A stretch of DNA of 64,000 bases from Desertibacillus haloalkaliphilus (GCF_019039105.1 NZ_JAHPIV010000009.1:1-64000), one strand, 5' to 3'. Shown: positions 41,644 through 49,970, counted from the stretch's first letter. Numbers and translations are program-made. The notes: generated from the sequence alone by a model not told the origin.

Positions 41644-42054
41644 GTGGCAATGGTTGTTTTACAAGAACTTATTGATAAAAAGCAAGAGGAAAAAACGTAT
41701 GAAGCTCGTAAATTAAGATGGTCGTTAACCACTTTTCTATGTTTAGGGGTCTGTCTTTTGTACATTTATTTTGGGCAATCGCTAAGTACGAGTGGTTTTG
41801 CGGGGTCAGCCTTACATTCGCTGTTAAGTGACCGAAATTTTTTATTTATTGTGTTGCTCGTTAGTGTTTGTTTAATGAGAGTAAACTTTTATACGAAAAA
41901 ACAAGAAAAAGCTGAGGATGATTATGAAGCCTTACGAATCGAAACGGTTGAGCGCTGCAGTGAGCTTTGGGATACCCCAGAACAATGGAACAAACGAGAA
42001 AAAGCGTTCCAGTTATTAAAGGAGACGTATGGGGTAAATTTGTATCATAAATAG
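41644..42054 (+). CDS. ypbF: DUF2663 (YpbF-like) membrane protein, 5' end probably frameshifted
   Basis: A 136-residue membrane protein with two hydrophobic segments (about 27-43 and 68-81) and charged ends. The GTG at 41644 has no ribosome site. Upstream, an excellent GAAGGAGGGG precedes ATG 41600, but ATG GGG is followed by TAG. In the frame of this gene the region 41602-41643 encodes plausible residues (GVVRSHLKQLHVSE). One extra G in the GGGG run would join ATG 41600 to the frame, giving about 151 residues. So the annotated start is a fallback. Confidence 0.68.
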   Translation: MAMVVLQELIDKKQEEKTYEARKLRWSLTTFLCLGVCLLYIYFGQSLSTSGFAGSALHSLLSDRNFLFIVLLVSVCLMRVNFYTKKQEKAEDDYEALRIETVERCSELWDTPEQWNKREKAFQLLKETYGVNLYHK

Positions 42055-42175
42055 GCACCAAAATGAAGATAAGGCAAGGGTGGTATTCGAAGAAAAATGT
42101 TCCTCACATTCATCATTCGTCATTGGCGTATCCTAAAAGTGTCTGGATTTATGATGACTGTGAGGAGGTCAATCA

Positions 42176-42349
42176 ATGGTGAAAAAGAAAAACAGCTTTG
42201 GATCGTTTTCAGATATGATGAGCCCGACGATGATATCACCAGGGTTCATTCCACCTGGTGTTGATGCAGAAGAGGAAAAGTTAGATAGTGGCAGTGAAGG
42301 AAGAAAAGAGACAAGGGAAAAGCAATTCGAAGAGAGTCGTGAGCAGTAG
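42176..42349 (+). CDS. Small hydrophilic protein of unknown function
   Basis: A 57-residue ORF beginning MVKKKNSFGSFSDMM, with a Pro/Met-rich centre (SPTMISPGFIPPG) and a strongly charged tail ending EESREQ. The ribosome site GAGGAGG lies seven bases before the ATG and a terminator eight bases after the stop, which strongly supports a real gene. No homology recognised. Confidence 0.72.
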   Translation: MVKKKNSFGSFSDMMSPTMISPGFIPPGVDAEEEKLDSGSEGRKETREKQFEESREQ

Positions 42350-42356
42350 TCTAAGT

Positions 42357-42397
42357 CAAAAGGCAGGCGTAGGACGTAAGCTACGCCTGGCCTTTTG
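42357..42397. terminator. Bidirectional terminator
   Basis: A near-perfect 16-bp stem (CAAAAGGCAGGCGTAG with CTACGCCTGGCCTTTTG, one extra base, 8-base loop) serves the small plus-strand gene and the convergent 42399-42620 gene. Confidence 0.8.
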
Positions 42398-42398
42398 T

Positions 42399-42620
42399 CT
42401 AGGCCGATAATACAGGATGGCCAAAGAACACGTGGCTACTTCGATTAAACATTCTCCCGTTTATACATATGTGTTGATTGCCAAACCATTCAATACGTCC
42501 AAATGCGACAGTATGGTGTGTTTTGGTGCAAAATACTTCAACTGGGAGACCGATACGATGGTTATATTCAATGTCTTCAGTAGTAATCAAAGACCTTGTT
42601 TTCAGCTTATGAAGAATCAT
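42399..42620 (-). CDS. Small protein of unknown function
   Basis: A 73-residue ORF with a mixed, protein-like composition (IGLPVEVFCTKTHHTVAFGR, IEWFGNQHICINGRMF). Ribosome site AAGGAG lies 11 bases before the ATG at 42620, rather far. A possible sigma-A -10 (TATAAT on the minus strand, 42695-42700) overlaps a cre-like box at 42681-42694, hinting at carbon catabolite control. A plus-strand frame in the same place (42417-42662) lacks a ribosome site. Confidence 0.55.
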   Translation of the reverse strand: MILHKLKTRSLITTEDIEYNHRIGLPVEVFCTKTHHTVAFGRIEWFGNQHICINGRMFNRSSHVFFGHPVLSA

Positions 42621-42679
42621 CTGATTATCATCTCCTTCTGTTTATGTCTGTTCGCTACTTAAGGGAAATAACTTATATT

Positions 42680-42708
42680 TTGAAAGCGCTTTCTATTATA
42701 AGTATAAT
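42680..42708 (+). promoter_or_regulatory. Sigma-A-type promoter with overlapping cre-like box
   Basis: TTGAAA (42680-42685), 17-base spacer, TATAAT (42703-42708). The box TGAAAGCGCTTTCT at 42681-42694 differs from the CcpA cre consensus (TGAAAGCGNTTTCA) only at the last base. The minus strand also has TATAAT here, so the site may control both directions. Confidence 0.6.
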
Positions 42709-42760
42709 GTAAGTTGACTAAATTTTCAATCAATTTAAAATAATTTCCTATTTGAAAATG

Positions 42761-42788
42761 AAAAAAGAAAGCCTTCAAAAAGGCTTTC
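42761..42788 (-). terminator. Minus-strand terminator without an assigned gene
   Basis: Read on the minus strand: GAAAGCCTT, 4-base loop, AAGGCTTTC, then TTTTTT. No minus-strand gene lies upstream of it (towards 43 kb). Confidence 0.75.
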
Positions 42789-42989
42789 GTCAAAGAGAGA
42801 AAAATAAGAGGTCATTTACAATTACTACTTTACCATTTGTGAGAAATAAAGTAAATCATTTATTTTGAATTTTCTATAATTAGAGCAACTAATGTTTTTG
42901 ACTAGTTAGACTATCAATGATAGTTAAACTCGTATAATTTGGCATAATTCACATGCGAACTGTAATAAAGATAAGATAAGTGAAAAAAG

Positions 42990-43024
42990 CAGCACACCAA
43001 CGTGGTTGGATGTGTTGTTTTTTT
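42990..43024 (+). terminator. Plus-strand terminator without an assigned gene
   Basis: Stem CAGCACACCAAC with GTTGGATGTGTTG (one bulged A, one wobble, GTG loop) followed by TTTTTTT. Confidence 0.8.
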
Positions 43025-43092
43025 GTTTAGTCGACCGGAGATCTGTTCTTTGATCTATTGGTAGTAGAATATAAAAAAAGGAGCATCATTCG

Positions 43093-43518
43093 ATGAGTCG
43101 TAAGTATCAACGAAAGTTACTGTATTTGGTGTTAGGATTTGGTGGCATTTACTTGTCTATGGATATTTTCCCTATGCCTGCAGAAATGACATCTTCGCAC
43201 ATTATTGCAACCTTGGTCTTTGAGCCCTTTCAATTGTTAGGGGCGGTGATTTGTTTTATTATTGGTTTTTTATCATTTGCTCGTTTGTTCCAATCATCGT
43301 TTGAACACCTTGTTCATTGTTACAATAGCAATCATCCTTTACAACCAATCGAGTTGTTTGCATTAGGAATGACATTGATAAGCTTTTTTGTTTTTTTTCT
43401 TATAAATGTTTGGGTTGCAATTCTAGCATTAATCACTGCGTTGTTCTATGGTATAATGGATGCTGATTTTAATGAGAAATCAGACCAAAAACACCAAAAG
43501 AAAGAGTCGAGTGATTAG
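43093..43518 (+). CDS. Unknown four-helix membrane protein
   Basis: A 141-residue integral membrane protein with about four hydrophobic segments (near 8-27, 42-63, 85-103, 104-120) and a charged C-terminal tail ending KKESSD. The ATG follows AAAGGAG. It precedes ypbG by 39 bases and is probably co-transcribed. Family not recognised. Confidence 0.7.
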   Translation: MSRKYQRKLLYLVLGFGGIYLSMDIFPMPAEMTSSHIIATLVFEPFQLLGAVICFIIGFLSFARLFQSSFEHLVHCYNSNHPLQPIELFALGMTLISFFVFFLINVWVAILALITALFYGIMDADFNEKSDQKHQKKESSD

Positions 43519-43557
43519 GTAACGATAAACAAGAGAGCTGTAAGTGGGGGCATGTCG

Positions 43558-44331
43558 ATGATTGTTTTAGTAGGCGTTTTGATCTTAAGTTTATGTTTAT
43601 ATATGTATCTGGAAGCACATCGCACTCATGTTGAAAAAAGGGAACTCTACCTTCCTGGGTTCCCACGATCTTTTGATGGGGTACGGCTTTTTTTTATAAC
43701 TGACATTCATTTTCGAGCGGTTTCGGATCGAATAATCGAACAGATCAGAGGAACAGCAGACATTATTATTATCGGTGGGGATTTATTAGAAAAGAACGTT
43801 CCCTTTCAACGAGCTGAAGAAAACATAAAAAAATTACGTGCTATAGCCCCTGTTTATTTTGTATGGGGAAATAACGATTATGAAGCTGATTTTAGACGGT
43901 TAGATGTTATGTTAATGGAGCAAGGGGTTACGATCCTAGATAATACGGCGGTGACGTTTGAGCAGGAGGATGAAAAGCTGATTCTTGTCGGAGTAGACGA
44001 TGTGGGACACCATCGCGATCGACTAGATTTAGCCTTAAAGGACAGTGAGAATGGTTACCGAATCCTAGTTAGTCATTATCCCGATATTATTGACAAAGTA
44101 CCAACGGATGCAGGTATCGGTCTCGTGTTGAGTGGACACACACATGGTGGGCAAATTCGCTTTTTGGGGTTTGGTTTAAGAGAAAAAGGTGGCGTGAAGA
44201 CTGTTGGAAGGATTGTCCAAGTCATCAGTAACGGGTTTGGGACAACTAGAGTTCCTTTCCGCTTAGGGGCGCGAGCTGAGACACATTTATTTACATTACG
44301 TGCGAAATCGCCCGAAACACGAGATAAGTAA
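43558..44331 (+). CDS. ypbG: Calcineurin-like metallophosphoesterase (YpbG)
   Basis: A 257-residue membrane-anchored metallophosphoesterase. One N-terminal helix (1-18) is followed by the five metal motifs: FITDIHF, IIGGDLLEK, VWGNNDYE, VSHYPD and LSGHTHGGQIR. The substrate is unknown; related YkuE/YaeI-type proteins act on lipids or UDP-linked substrates. I favour ATG 43558, seven bases after GGGGG; ATG 43552 would be too close. Confidence 0.88.
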   Translation: MIVLVGVLILSLCLYMYLEAHRTHVEKRELYLPGFPRSFDGVRLFFITDIHFRAVSDRIIEQIRGTADIIIIGGDLLEKNVPFQRAEENIKKLRAIAPVYFVWGNNDYEADFRRLDVMLMEQGVTILDNTAVTFEQEDEKLILVGVDDVGHHRDRLDLALKDSENGYRILVSHYPDIIDKVPTDAGIGLVLSGHTHGGQIRFLGFGLREKGGVKTVGRIVQVISNGFGTTRVPFRLGARAETHLFTLRAKSPETRDK

Positions 44332-44376
44332 AGCTCGTGTTTCCTAAGATTGATTGTAAAGCGAGGAGACGACGTG

Positions 44377-45270
44377 ATGTCGACACAAACAGGTAAGTAC
44401 AACATAAAGGCGATTGCGAATATGGTAGGCATTCAACCAGGAACGTTAAGGGCGTGGGAACGTCGCTATCAAGTCATTGAGCCGATTCGTAACGAGGTAG
44501 GTCACCGTTTGTATACGGATGAGCATGTGGAAACCTTGCGGTGGTTGGTCAATCAATTAAACAAGGGAATTACGATTGGACAAGCTGTTGAAATGCTCCA
44601 AGATCGGGCAATTGGACGTAAGGACACACAACAATACGATTTTGTTAACCAACTCACTGAGTATCTGCTTGATTCGTTGTTGTCTTTTGATGAGGAAAGG
44701 GCAAAGCATCTGTTGAACCAAGCCTTTGGTTTATATACAGTAGAGAAAGTGGTTTTTGATGTTATGAGACCGTTACTTGTAAATATTGGGGAATTGTGGA
44801 AGGATGAGCAGATTACGGTTGCACACGAGCATTTTGTGACTGGTTTTATACGAGCGAAACTTACATCACTTATTCAGAGCTGTTCAGTTAATACGAAATT
44901 GCCAAAGGCAGTTGCTGTTTGTAGCCCGCGCGAGCAACATGAACTTGGCTTGCTATTTTTCACCTTGTTCTTAAGACGTAAAGGGTTTGACGTCATTTAT
45001 CTTGGTGTAGATGTTCCAGAACGTGCAATAAATGATGTGATTAAAGAGGTCGAACCTAATTATTTGTTTGTTTCTTGTTCAACAAAAGACGGTTTCCAAG
45101 AGACTTTAGATCTAATCCGGAAACTTAAGGTAACTTGTCCTGAAATGGAAATTGGTGTTGGTGGTCAAGGGGTTTGTGATAAACAAAGTAAAGAGCGACA
45201 GGATGTTTCTTATTTTGTTCTCGGAAGCGAGATAGAAGAGTGGGAAGGATGGCTAACATCTGGCTCTTAA
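44377..45270 (+). CDS. MerR-family regulator with B12-binding domain (CarH/LitR-like photoreceptor type)
   Basis: A 297-residue regulator: MerR DNA-binding domain (about 1-75; IQPGTLRAWERRYQVIEP), a four-helix-bundle domain, and a Rossmann B12-binding domain (about 175-297). The W-x9-EH motif of CarH photoreceptors is present (W141...E151-H152 in LWKDEQITVAHEHF), as is the cobalt-ligand His (H188 in REQHELGL). In CarH the bound adenosylcobalamin loses its upper ligand in light and the protein leaves DNA. The residue after W141 is Lys, where Thermus CarH has the His used in the light state. Targets are not visible here. ATG 44377 follows GAGGAGA. Confidence 0.88.
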   Translation: MSTQTGKYNIKAIANMVGIQPGTLRAWERRYQVIEPIRNEVGHRLYTDEHVETLRWLVNQLNKGITIGQAVEMLQDRAIGRKDTQQYDFVNQLTEYLLDSLLSFDEERAKHLLNQAFGLYTVEKVVFDVMRPLLVNIGELWKDEQITVAHEHFVTGFIRAKLTSLIQSCSVNTKLPKAVAVCSPREQHELGLLFFTLFLRRKGFDVIYLGVDVPERAINDVIKEVEPNYLFVSCSTKDGFQETLDLIRKLKVTCPEMEIGVGGQGVCDKQSKERQDVSYFVLGSEIEEWEGWLTSGS

Positions 45271-45498
45271 AAGGGATGAATATCAACATTCATTGGTGAT
45301 ACAGATGGTTTCGTTTTACTTATAGATAAAAAAGCTTGTCTTTTATTAGTGAACATGTGTAAACTGATTTTTATAAGTGCATTTTTCGAACCATATCTCT
45401 TGTTTTCACATATCCTATACTATCAACATGTCGTGCGATGTGTATGTCTTTTCGTCAAAAAGGCGAAGGATCAATCGTACGTTGGGAGGGTCATATAG

Positions 45499-46104
45499 AT
45501 GCGTTTGGAGCGTTTAACGTTAGATAAAATTAAAATTTTTTTGACATACGATGACCTTAATGAGCGCGGCATCACAAAAGAGGAACTATGGCAAGATGTT
45601 CCGAAAGTTCATGATTTGTTTCGAGATATGATGACTGAAGCAAGTGATGAGCTTGGGTTTATCGCAGATGGACCGATTGCTGTTGAAGTATTTTCTTTGC
45701 CGGCACAAGGGATGGTTGTAATCGTAACAAAAGGGACAGTAGAGAGTGAATTTGATGAAGAGTACGATGACGGCTTTATTGAAATGCAAGTCACACTTGA
45801 TGAAAGTGATGAAGTCTTCTATGAATTTCAATCGATTGAAGATGTGATTGCTTTAGCCTCAAGGTTGTACCCGTTTGGTGTACTAGGTGGAACTCTGTAT
45901 TCTTTCAACGATCAGTTTTATATCGCATTTGAGGATCTCGATATTCAACCAGATACGGAGCAAGCATTTATTGCTTTGCTTGCAGAGTTTGGAAGCCCTT
46001 CGACGATAACGACACACCGTGTCAGCGAATATGGAAAAAAATTAATGGAATATGACGCGATTTATAAGTTGTATCATACGTTTGTCAAAGATGACATGTC
46101 GTAG
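45499..46104 (+). CDS. mecB: MecA-type adaptor protein (MecB/YpbH)
   Basis: A 201-residue adaptor that delivers substrates to the ClpC ATPase. It starts MRLERLTLDKIKIFLTYDDL, with an acidic middle, and has the C-terminal MecA fold (VLGGTLYSFNDQFYIAFED). Place between a MerR-type gene and ddl/gudB matches ypbH of B. subtilis rather than the competence regulator mecA. The ATG follows GGGAGGG. Confidence 0.85.
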   Translation: MRLERLTLDKIKIFLTYDDLNERGITKEELWQDVPKVHDLFRDMMTEASDELGFIADGPIAVEVFSLPAQGMVVIVTKGTVESEFDEEYDDGFIEMQVTLDESDEVFYEFQSIEDVIALASRLYPFGVLGGTLYSFNDQFYIAFEDLDIQPDTEQAFIALLAEFGSPSTITTHRVSEYGKKLMEYDAIYKLYHTFVKDDMS

Positions 46105-46130
46105 GGGCATATGAGTGTAACTGCATAGAT

Positions 46131-46162
46131 AAAGCCTCGGGTTCGAGGCTTTGTTATTTTTT
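46131..46162 (+). terminator. Terminator after mecB
   Basis: A 9-bp perfect stem AAAGCCTCG/CGAGGCTTT, loop GGTT, followed by GTTATTTTTT. Confidence 0.88.
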
Positions 46163-46305
46163 GTGAGAGAGTGACGAGTTATCTTGGCAGTAGGAACTAT
46201 TAAAAACAGTGCTGAATCCAATGAAAGCAAGGGTTTTCTAGTCGGGTATCATCTTTTGCGACGTGCGAATAGAATGGTTATACATATTGTTTGTAGGAGT
46301 GGATC

Positions 46306-47235
46306 ATGATTATGAAAATAGCAGTATTATACGGTGGGACCTCTGCGGAACGAGAAGTTTCATTATCAAGTGGAAAGGGCGTTATTAAGGCACTCGAGAA
46401 TAACGGTCATGAAGTAGTTGGTATTGATTTTCACCCTGATCGTTTAGCTGATCTTGTGACATTAGCTGATGTAGATATTGTTTATATTGCCTTGCATGGG
46501 CGTTTTGGTGAAGATGGACGTATTCAAGGGTTTTTAGATATGCTCGGTGTTCCTTATGTTGGTTCGGGCGTACTTGGCTCTGCATTAGCGATGGATAAAG
46601 CAAAATCGAAAACATTTTTTGCGACGGCCGGTATTCGGACGGCGAAAGAAATGGTTGTTCATAAGTATAATTATGATCAGAACGTCTTTAAAAATTCATC
46701 ATTACCTTATCCGGTTGTTGTAAAACCCAATCAAGAGGGTTCAACGATTGGACTTACGATTGCTCAAAACAATGGGGAGTTAACGAAAGGAATTGAAAAT
46801 GCATTTCAATATGACGAAACGGTCCTCGTTGAAGAGTTTATCAAAGGGAAAGAGGTAACCGTTGCGGTGATGGGTGATAAAGGAAATGAACAATCTTTAC
46901 CTGTAATCGAGATCGTTCCGAAGAATGCATATTATGACTATGAGTCCAAGTATGCACCAGGAATGAGTGAACACATCGTCCCTGCCCAGCTTGATGAGAA
47001 GGTAACGCAGCTATTGCAGCAACATGCTGTGCTTGCTCATCAAGCGCTTGGATGTGATATTTATTCAAGAGTCGATTTTATTATTCCAACAGATGGTTCA
47101 GAACCAGTGATCTTAGAAGTCAATACGTTACCGGGAATGACACCAACGAGTTTATACCCTGACGCTGCTCGAGAAATTGGATTGTCCTATGATGAGATGG
47201 TTGAAAAGCTTGTTCAACTGTCATTAAAAAAATAA
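46306..47235 (+). CDS. ddl: D-alanine--D-alanine ligase
   Basis: A 309-residue ATP-grasp ligase making D-Ala-D-Ala for peptidoglycan. Motifs: LYGGTSAEREVSLSSG near the start, HGRFGEDGRIQGFLDMLGVP, KPNQEGSTIGLT, and EVNTLPGMTPTSLYP. The lid has an omega-loop Tyr/Lys pattern (AYYDYESKY) typical of D-Ala, not D-lactate, enzymes. ATG 46306 has AGGAGTGG; ATG 46312 is an alternative. It is a lone gene with its own terminator. Confidence 0.94.
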   Translation: MIMKIAVLYGGTSAEREVSLSSGKGVIKALENNGHEVVGIDFHPDRLADLVTLADVDIVYIALHGRFGEDGRIQGFLDMLGVPYVGSGVLGSALAMDKAKSKTFFATAGIRTAKEMVVHKYNYDQNVFKNSSLPYPVVVKPNQEGSTIGLTIAQNNGELTKGIENAFQYDETVLVEEFIKGKEVTVAVMGDKGNEQSLPVIEIVPKNAYYDYESKYAPGMSEHIVPAQLDEKVTQLLQQHAVLAHQALGCDIYSRVDFIIPTDGSEPVILEVNTLPGMTPTSLYPDAAREIGLSYDEMVEKLVQLSLKK

Positions 47236-47276
47236 AAGGAAGGTGATGGAGATGCTTCATCACCTTCCTTTTATTT
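47230..47276 (+). terminator. Terminator after ddl
   Basis: A 19-bp perfect stem starts within the ddl stop region (AAATAAAAGGAAGGTGATG and complement) with a 9-base loop and TTTTATTT end. Confidence 0.88.
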
Positions 47277-47540
47277 GCGAGGTGTGAAAAGCAGCCCGAG
47301 GGTACGGTAGCTATGAAGAAATATCAATAGATAAGCTGATTCATACGCCAATCGATCAACTCGTCAGGTAGGTTATCGATAGTAGGGAATGCTTCATAGG
47401 AAGCTAATCAGCATCATCGAGTGTTTTGTAAGTAGAATAGTGGAAAATGTTGCTGACAGCGATTATAGTAGTAGGTAACGAGCAAGTCATTGATACATGA
47501 AAAATGATGAACGATATACACTAATTTAGAGGTGAAAATG
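47277..47540. other. 264-bp intergenic region before gudB
   Basis: No ORF with a ribosome site and no hairpin of note; it should hold the gudB promoter. Confidence 0.4.
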
Positions 47541-48824
47541 ATGGGAGAAAAAGATAAGCAGACAAACACGAATCGAGAACAAAAAGAAAATCGCGATGTG
47601 TTACTGTCAACGCAAACGGTCATTGGCAAGGCGCTTGAGAAGTTAGGGTATTCAAGTGAGGTCTTTGAATTAATGAAAGAACCGATGCGGATGTTGACTG
47701 TCCGAATTCCTGTACGTATGGATGACGGTTCAACGAAAATCTTTACAGGTTACCGAGCACAACATAATGATGCGGTTGGTCCGACCAAAGGTGGGGTTCG
47801 ATTTCACCCTAACGTGACGGAAAAAGAGGTCAAAGCACTTTCTATTTGGATGAGCTTAAAGGCCGGTATCGTTGACCTGCCATATGGGGGCGGAAAAGGT
47901 GGAATAATTTGTGACCCAAGAGAGATGTCGTTTCGAGAGCTTGAACGATTAAGTCGTGGGTATGTAAGAGCGATTAGTCAAGTCGTTGGCCCGACAAAGG
48001 ATATCCCGGCGCCAGATGTATTCACCAATTCTCAAATTATGGCTTGGATGTTTGATGAGTATAGCCGAATTCGTGAGTTTGATTCACCTGGTTTTATCAC
48101 TGGGAAACCAGTTGTTCTCGGTGGTTCACATGGCCGTGAATCGGCGACTGCAAAGGGAGTAACGATTTGTATTCGTGAAGCTGCTAAGAAAAAGGGAATT
48201 GATATAAACGGTGCGCGCGTAGTCATTCAAGGGTTCGGGAATGCAGGAAGTTTTCTTGCTAAATTTATGCATGATTCTGGTGCAAAGGTGATTGCTATTT
48301 CTGATGCGTACGGTGCCCTGTATGATCCCGAAGGGTTAGATATTGATTATTTATTGGATCGTCGTGACAGCTTTGGAACGGTAACGAAGCTCTTTAAAAA
48401 TACGATCTCCAATCAAGAACTGTTAGAGTTAGATTGTGACATTCTCGTTCCAGCTGCGATTGAAAACCAGATTACAGAAGATAATGCAGATAAAATAAAA
48501 GCAAAAATCGTTGTAGAAGCAGCGAATGGTCCAACAACGATTGAAGGTACGAGAGTGTTAACAGAAAACGACGTATTACTCGTTCCAGACGTCCTTGCCA
48601 GTGCTGGTGGAGTGACCGTTTCTTACTTTGAATGGGTTCAAAACAATCAAGGGTACTATTGGACAGAAGAAGAGGTCGAGGCTAAACTTGAACATGTTAT
48701 GGTTCAGTCATTCGATAACATCTATAAATTGGCGCGGCGGCGAAAAGTTGATATGAGATTAGCTGCTTATATGGTCGGTGTACGTAAAATGGCAGAAGCA
48801 TCACGATTTAGAGGTTGGATTTAA
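47541..48824 (+). CDS. gudB: NAD-specific glutamate dehydrogenase
   Basis: A 427-residue catabolic glutamate dehydrogenase. The N-terminal domain has GGVRFHPNVTEKEVKALSIW, catalytic Lys in MSLKAGIVDLPYGGGKGG, and DIPAPDVFTN; the Rossmann domain has GFGNAGSFLAKFMHDSGAKV. Acidic residue after the beta-2 strand region suggests NAD preference (inferred). The inactive tandem duplication known from laboratory B. subtilis gudB is not evident. ATG 47541 is six bases after GAGGTG; GTG 47532 and ATG 47538 are less likely. Confidence 0.92.
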   Translation: MGEKDKQTNTNREQKENRDVLLSTQTVIGKALEKLGYSSEVFELMKEPMRMLTVRIPVRMDDGSTKIFTGYRAQHNDAVGPTKGGVRFHPNVTEKEVKALSIWMSLKAGIVDLPYGGGKGGIICDPREMSFRELERLSRGYVRAISQVVGPTKDIPAPDVFTNSQIMAWMFDEYSRIREFDSPGFITGKPVVLGGSHGRESATAKGVTICIREAAKKKGIDINGARVVIQGFGNAGSFLAKFMHDSGAKVIAISDAYGALYDPEGLDIDYLLDRRDSFGTVTKLFKNTISNQELLELDCDILVPAAIENQITEDNADKIKAKIVVEAANGPTTIEGTRVLTENDVLLVPDVLASAGGVTVSYFEWVQNNQGYYWTEEEVEAKLEHVMVQSFDNIYKLARRRKVDMRLAAYMVGVRKMAEASRFRGWI

Positions 48825-48829
48825 TGAAC

Positions 48830-48864
48830 AAGCCCCCCGTCAAAACATCGGTGTGGGGGCTTTT
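48830..48864 (+). terminator. Terminator after gudB
   Basis: Stem AAGCCCCC/GGGGGCTT with a 17-base loop that can pair further, then TTTTACTTT. Confidence 0.8.
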
Positions 48865-48891
48865 ACTTTGAGAAAAAGGGGAGTGATTAAC

Positions 48892-49884
48892 ATGGAAAAG
48901 GAACAAGTTATTATTATTGGTGGTGGACCCTGTGGGTTAGCTGCTGCAATCGCATTAATTGAAAAAGGTTATGACCCGTTAGTGATTGAAAAGGAAAACG
49001 TCGTTCACTCAATTTATCGATATCCAACGCATCAAACATTCTTTAGTTCAAGTGATAAACTTGAGATTGGGGGAGTTCCATTTATAACGGTTGATCGTAA
49101 GCCGAGACGAAATCAAGCCCTTTCCTATTATCGAGAGGTTGTCAAACGTAAGCAAATAAGAGTACATACATTTGAAATAGTAGAAAAAGTGTCAAAGCAG
49201 GAGCAGGGAACGTTTCGTGTTCAGACAATGAAGGGTAATCAAACCACGAAACTATACGAAGCATCTTATGTAATTATCGCAACTGGATACTATGATCACC
49301 CGAATCTTATGGGCGTACCAGGTGAAGAATTAGACCATGTGCATCATTACTTTAAAGAGGCTCACCCATTCTTTGATAAAGATGTTGTCGTGATTGGAGG
49401 TAAAAATTCGGCCGTTGATGCCACGTTAGAGCTTGAAAAGGTAGGTGCTAGAGTCACTGTACTCTATCGAGGGAGTGATTATTCAAGTAGCGTAAAGCCA
49501 TGGATTCTTCCTGAATTTGTATCGTTAATCAATCATGAGAAGGTAGACATGCAATTTGAAGCGGAAGTCAAAGAAATTACTTCCACGGACGTCATTTATG
49601 AACAGAACGGTAAAGAGCACAAGGCAAAGGCTGATTTTGTATTTGCTATGACAGGGTATCACCCTGACCATTCTTTTCTGAGTGCGATGGGCGTACACAT
49701 TGATCCGGGGAGCGGTAGGCCAGCTTTTGATGCGGAAACGATGGAAACGAATGTAGCTGGTATCTTTATTGCAGGAGTGATCGCAGCTGGGAATAATGCG
49801 AATGAAATCTTTATTGAGAATGGGCGTTTTCATGGTGATCTTATTGCAGCAGAAATTGCAAACCGAGCAGCATTGAAGAGCTAA
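48892..49884 (+). CDS. ypdA: Bacillithiol disulfide reductase YpdA (Bdr)
   Basis: A 330-residue FAD/NADPH flavoprotein that reduces bacillithiol disulfide. FAD-binding IIIGGGPCGLAAAIAL at the start carries the conserved Cys14 (GGGPCG) reported as active-site residue in YpdA; the NADPH site is VVVIGGKNSAVDATLEL. It also has the family segment TFFSSSDKLEIGGVPF. ATG 48892 follows GGGGAG. Neighbouring gudB and ansA match B. subtilis order. Confidence 0.9.
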   Translation: MEKEQVIIIGGGPCGLAAAIALIEKGYDPLVIEKENVVHSIYRYPTHQTFFSSSDKLEIGGVPFITVDRKPRRNQALSYYREVVKRKQIRVHTFEIVEKVSKQEQGTFRVQTMKGNQTTKLYEASYVIIATGYYDHPNLMGVPGEELDHVHHYFKEAHPFFDKDVVVIGGKNSAVDATLELEKVGARVTVLYRGSDYSSSVKPWILPEFVSLINHEKVDMQFEAEVKEITSTDVIYEQNGKEHKAKADFVFAMTGYHPDHSFLSAMGVHIDPGSGRPAFDAETMETNVAGIFIAGVIAAGNNANEIFIENGRFHGDLIAAEIANRAALKS

Positions 49885-49917
49885 AGATGTGCAAGCATAT
49901 TTAGCATATTGTTTTTG

Positions 49918-49967
49918 AAAGGGGGAATCCTCAGAGGTGAACTGAACCTACTTGAGGACTCCCCTTT
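49918..49967. terminator. Terminator between ypdA and ansA
   Basis: Outer stem AAAGGGGGAATCCTCA with TGAGGACTCCCCTTTT (one mismatch), ending in TTTTAATT. Shared by convergent genes. Confidence 0.8.
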
Positions 49968-49970
49968 TAA

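Larger units (their letters stand above)
42709..43092. other. 384-bp gene-poor region with two terminators and a palindrome
   Basis: No ORF with a ribosome site; a 36-codon frame from ATG 42758 has none. It holds a minus-strand terminator at 42761-42788, a palindrome ACTATCA-A-TGATAGT at 42910-42924, TATAAT at 42933, and a plus-strand terminator at 42990-43024. A transcript from the promoter at 42680 would be about 310 bases and non-coding. Confidence 0.5.

Noticed and set aside
42417-42662. 81-codon plus-strand frame opposite the 73-residue minus gene
   Set aside because: No ribosome site before its ATG and the composition is poor; the minus-strand frame has a ribosome site and a promoter-like region.
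42758-42868. 36-codon basic peptide frame MKKESLQKGF...
   Set aside because: No Shine-Dalgarno sequence, and the first part coincides with the minus-strand terminator hairpin.
47541-47840. Tandem duplication in gudB as in the cryptic B. subtilis allele
   Set aside because: No repeated codons were seen in the catalytic region; the gene looks intact.
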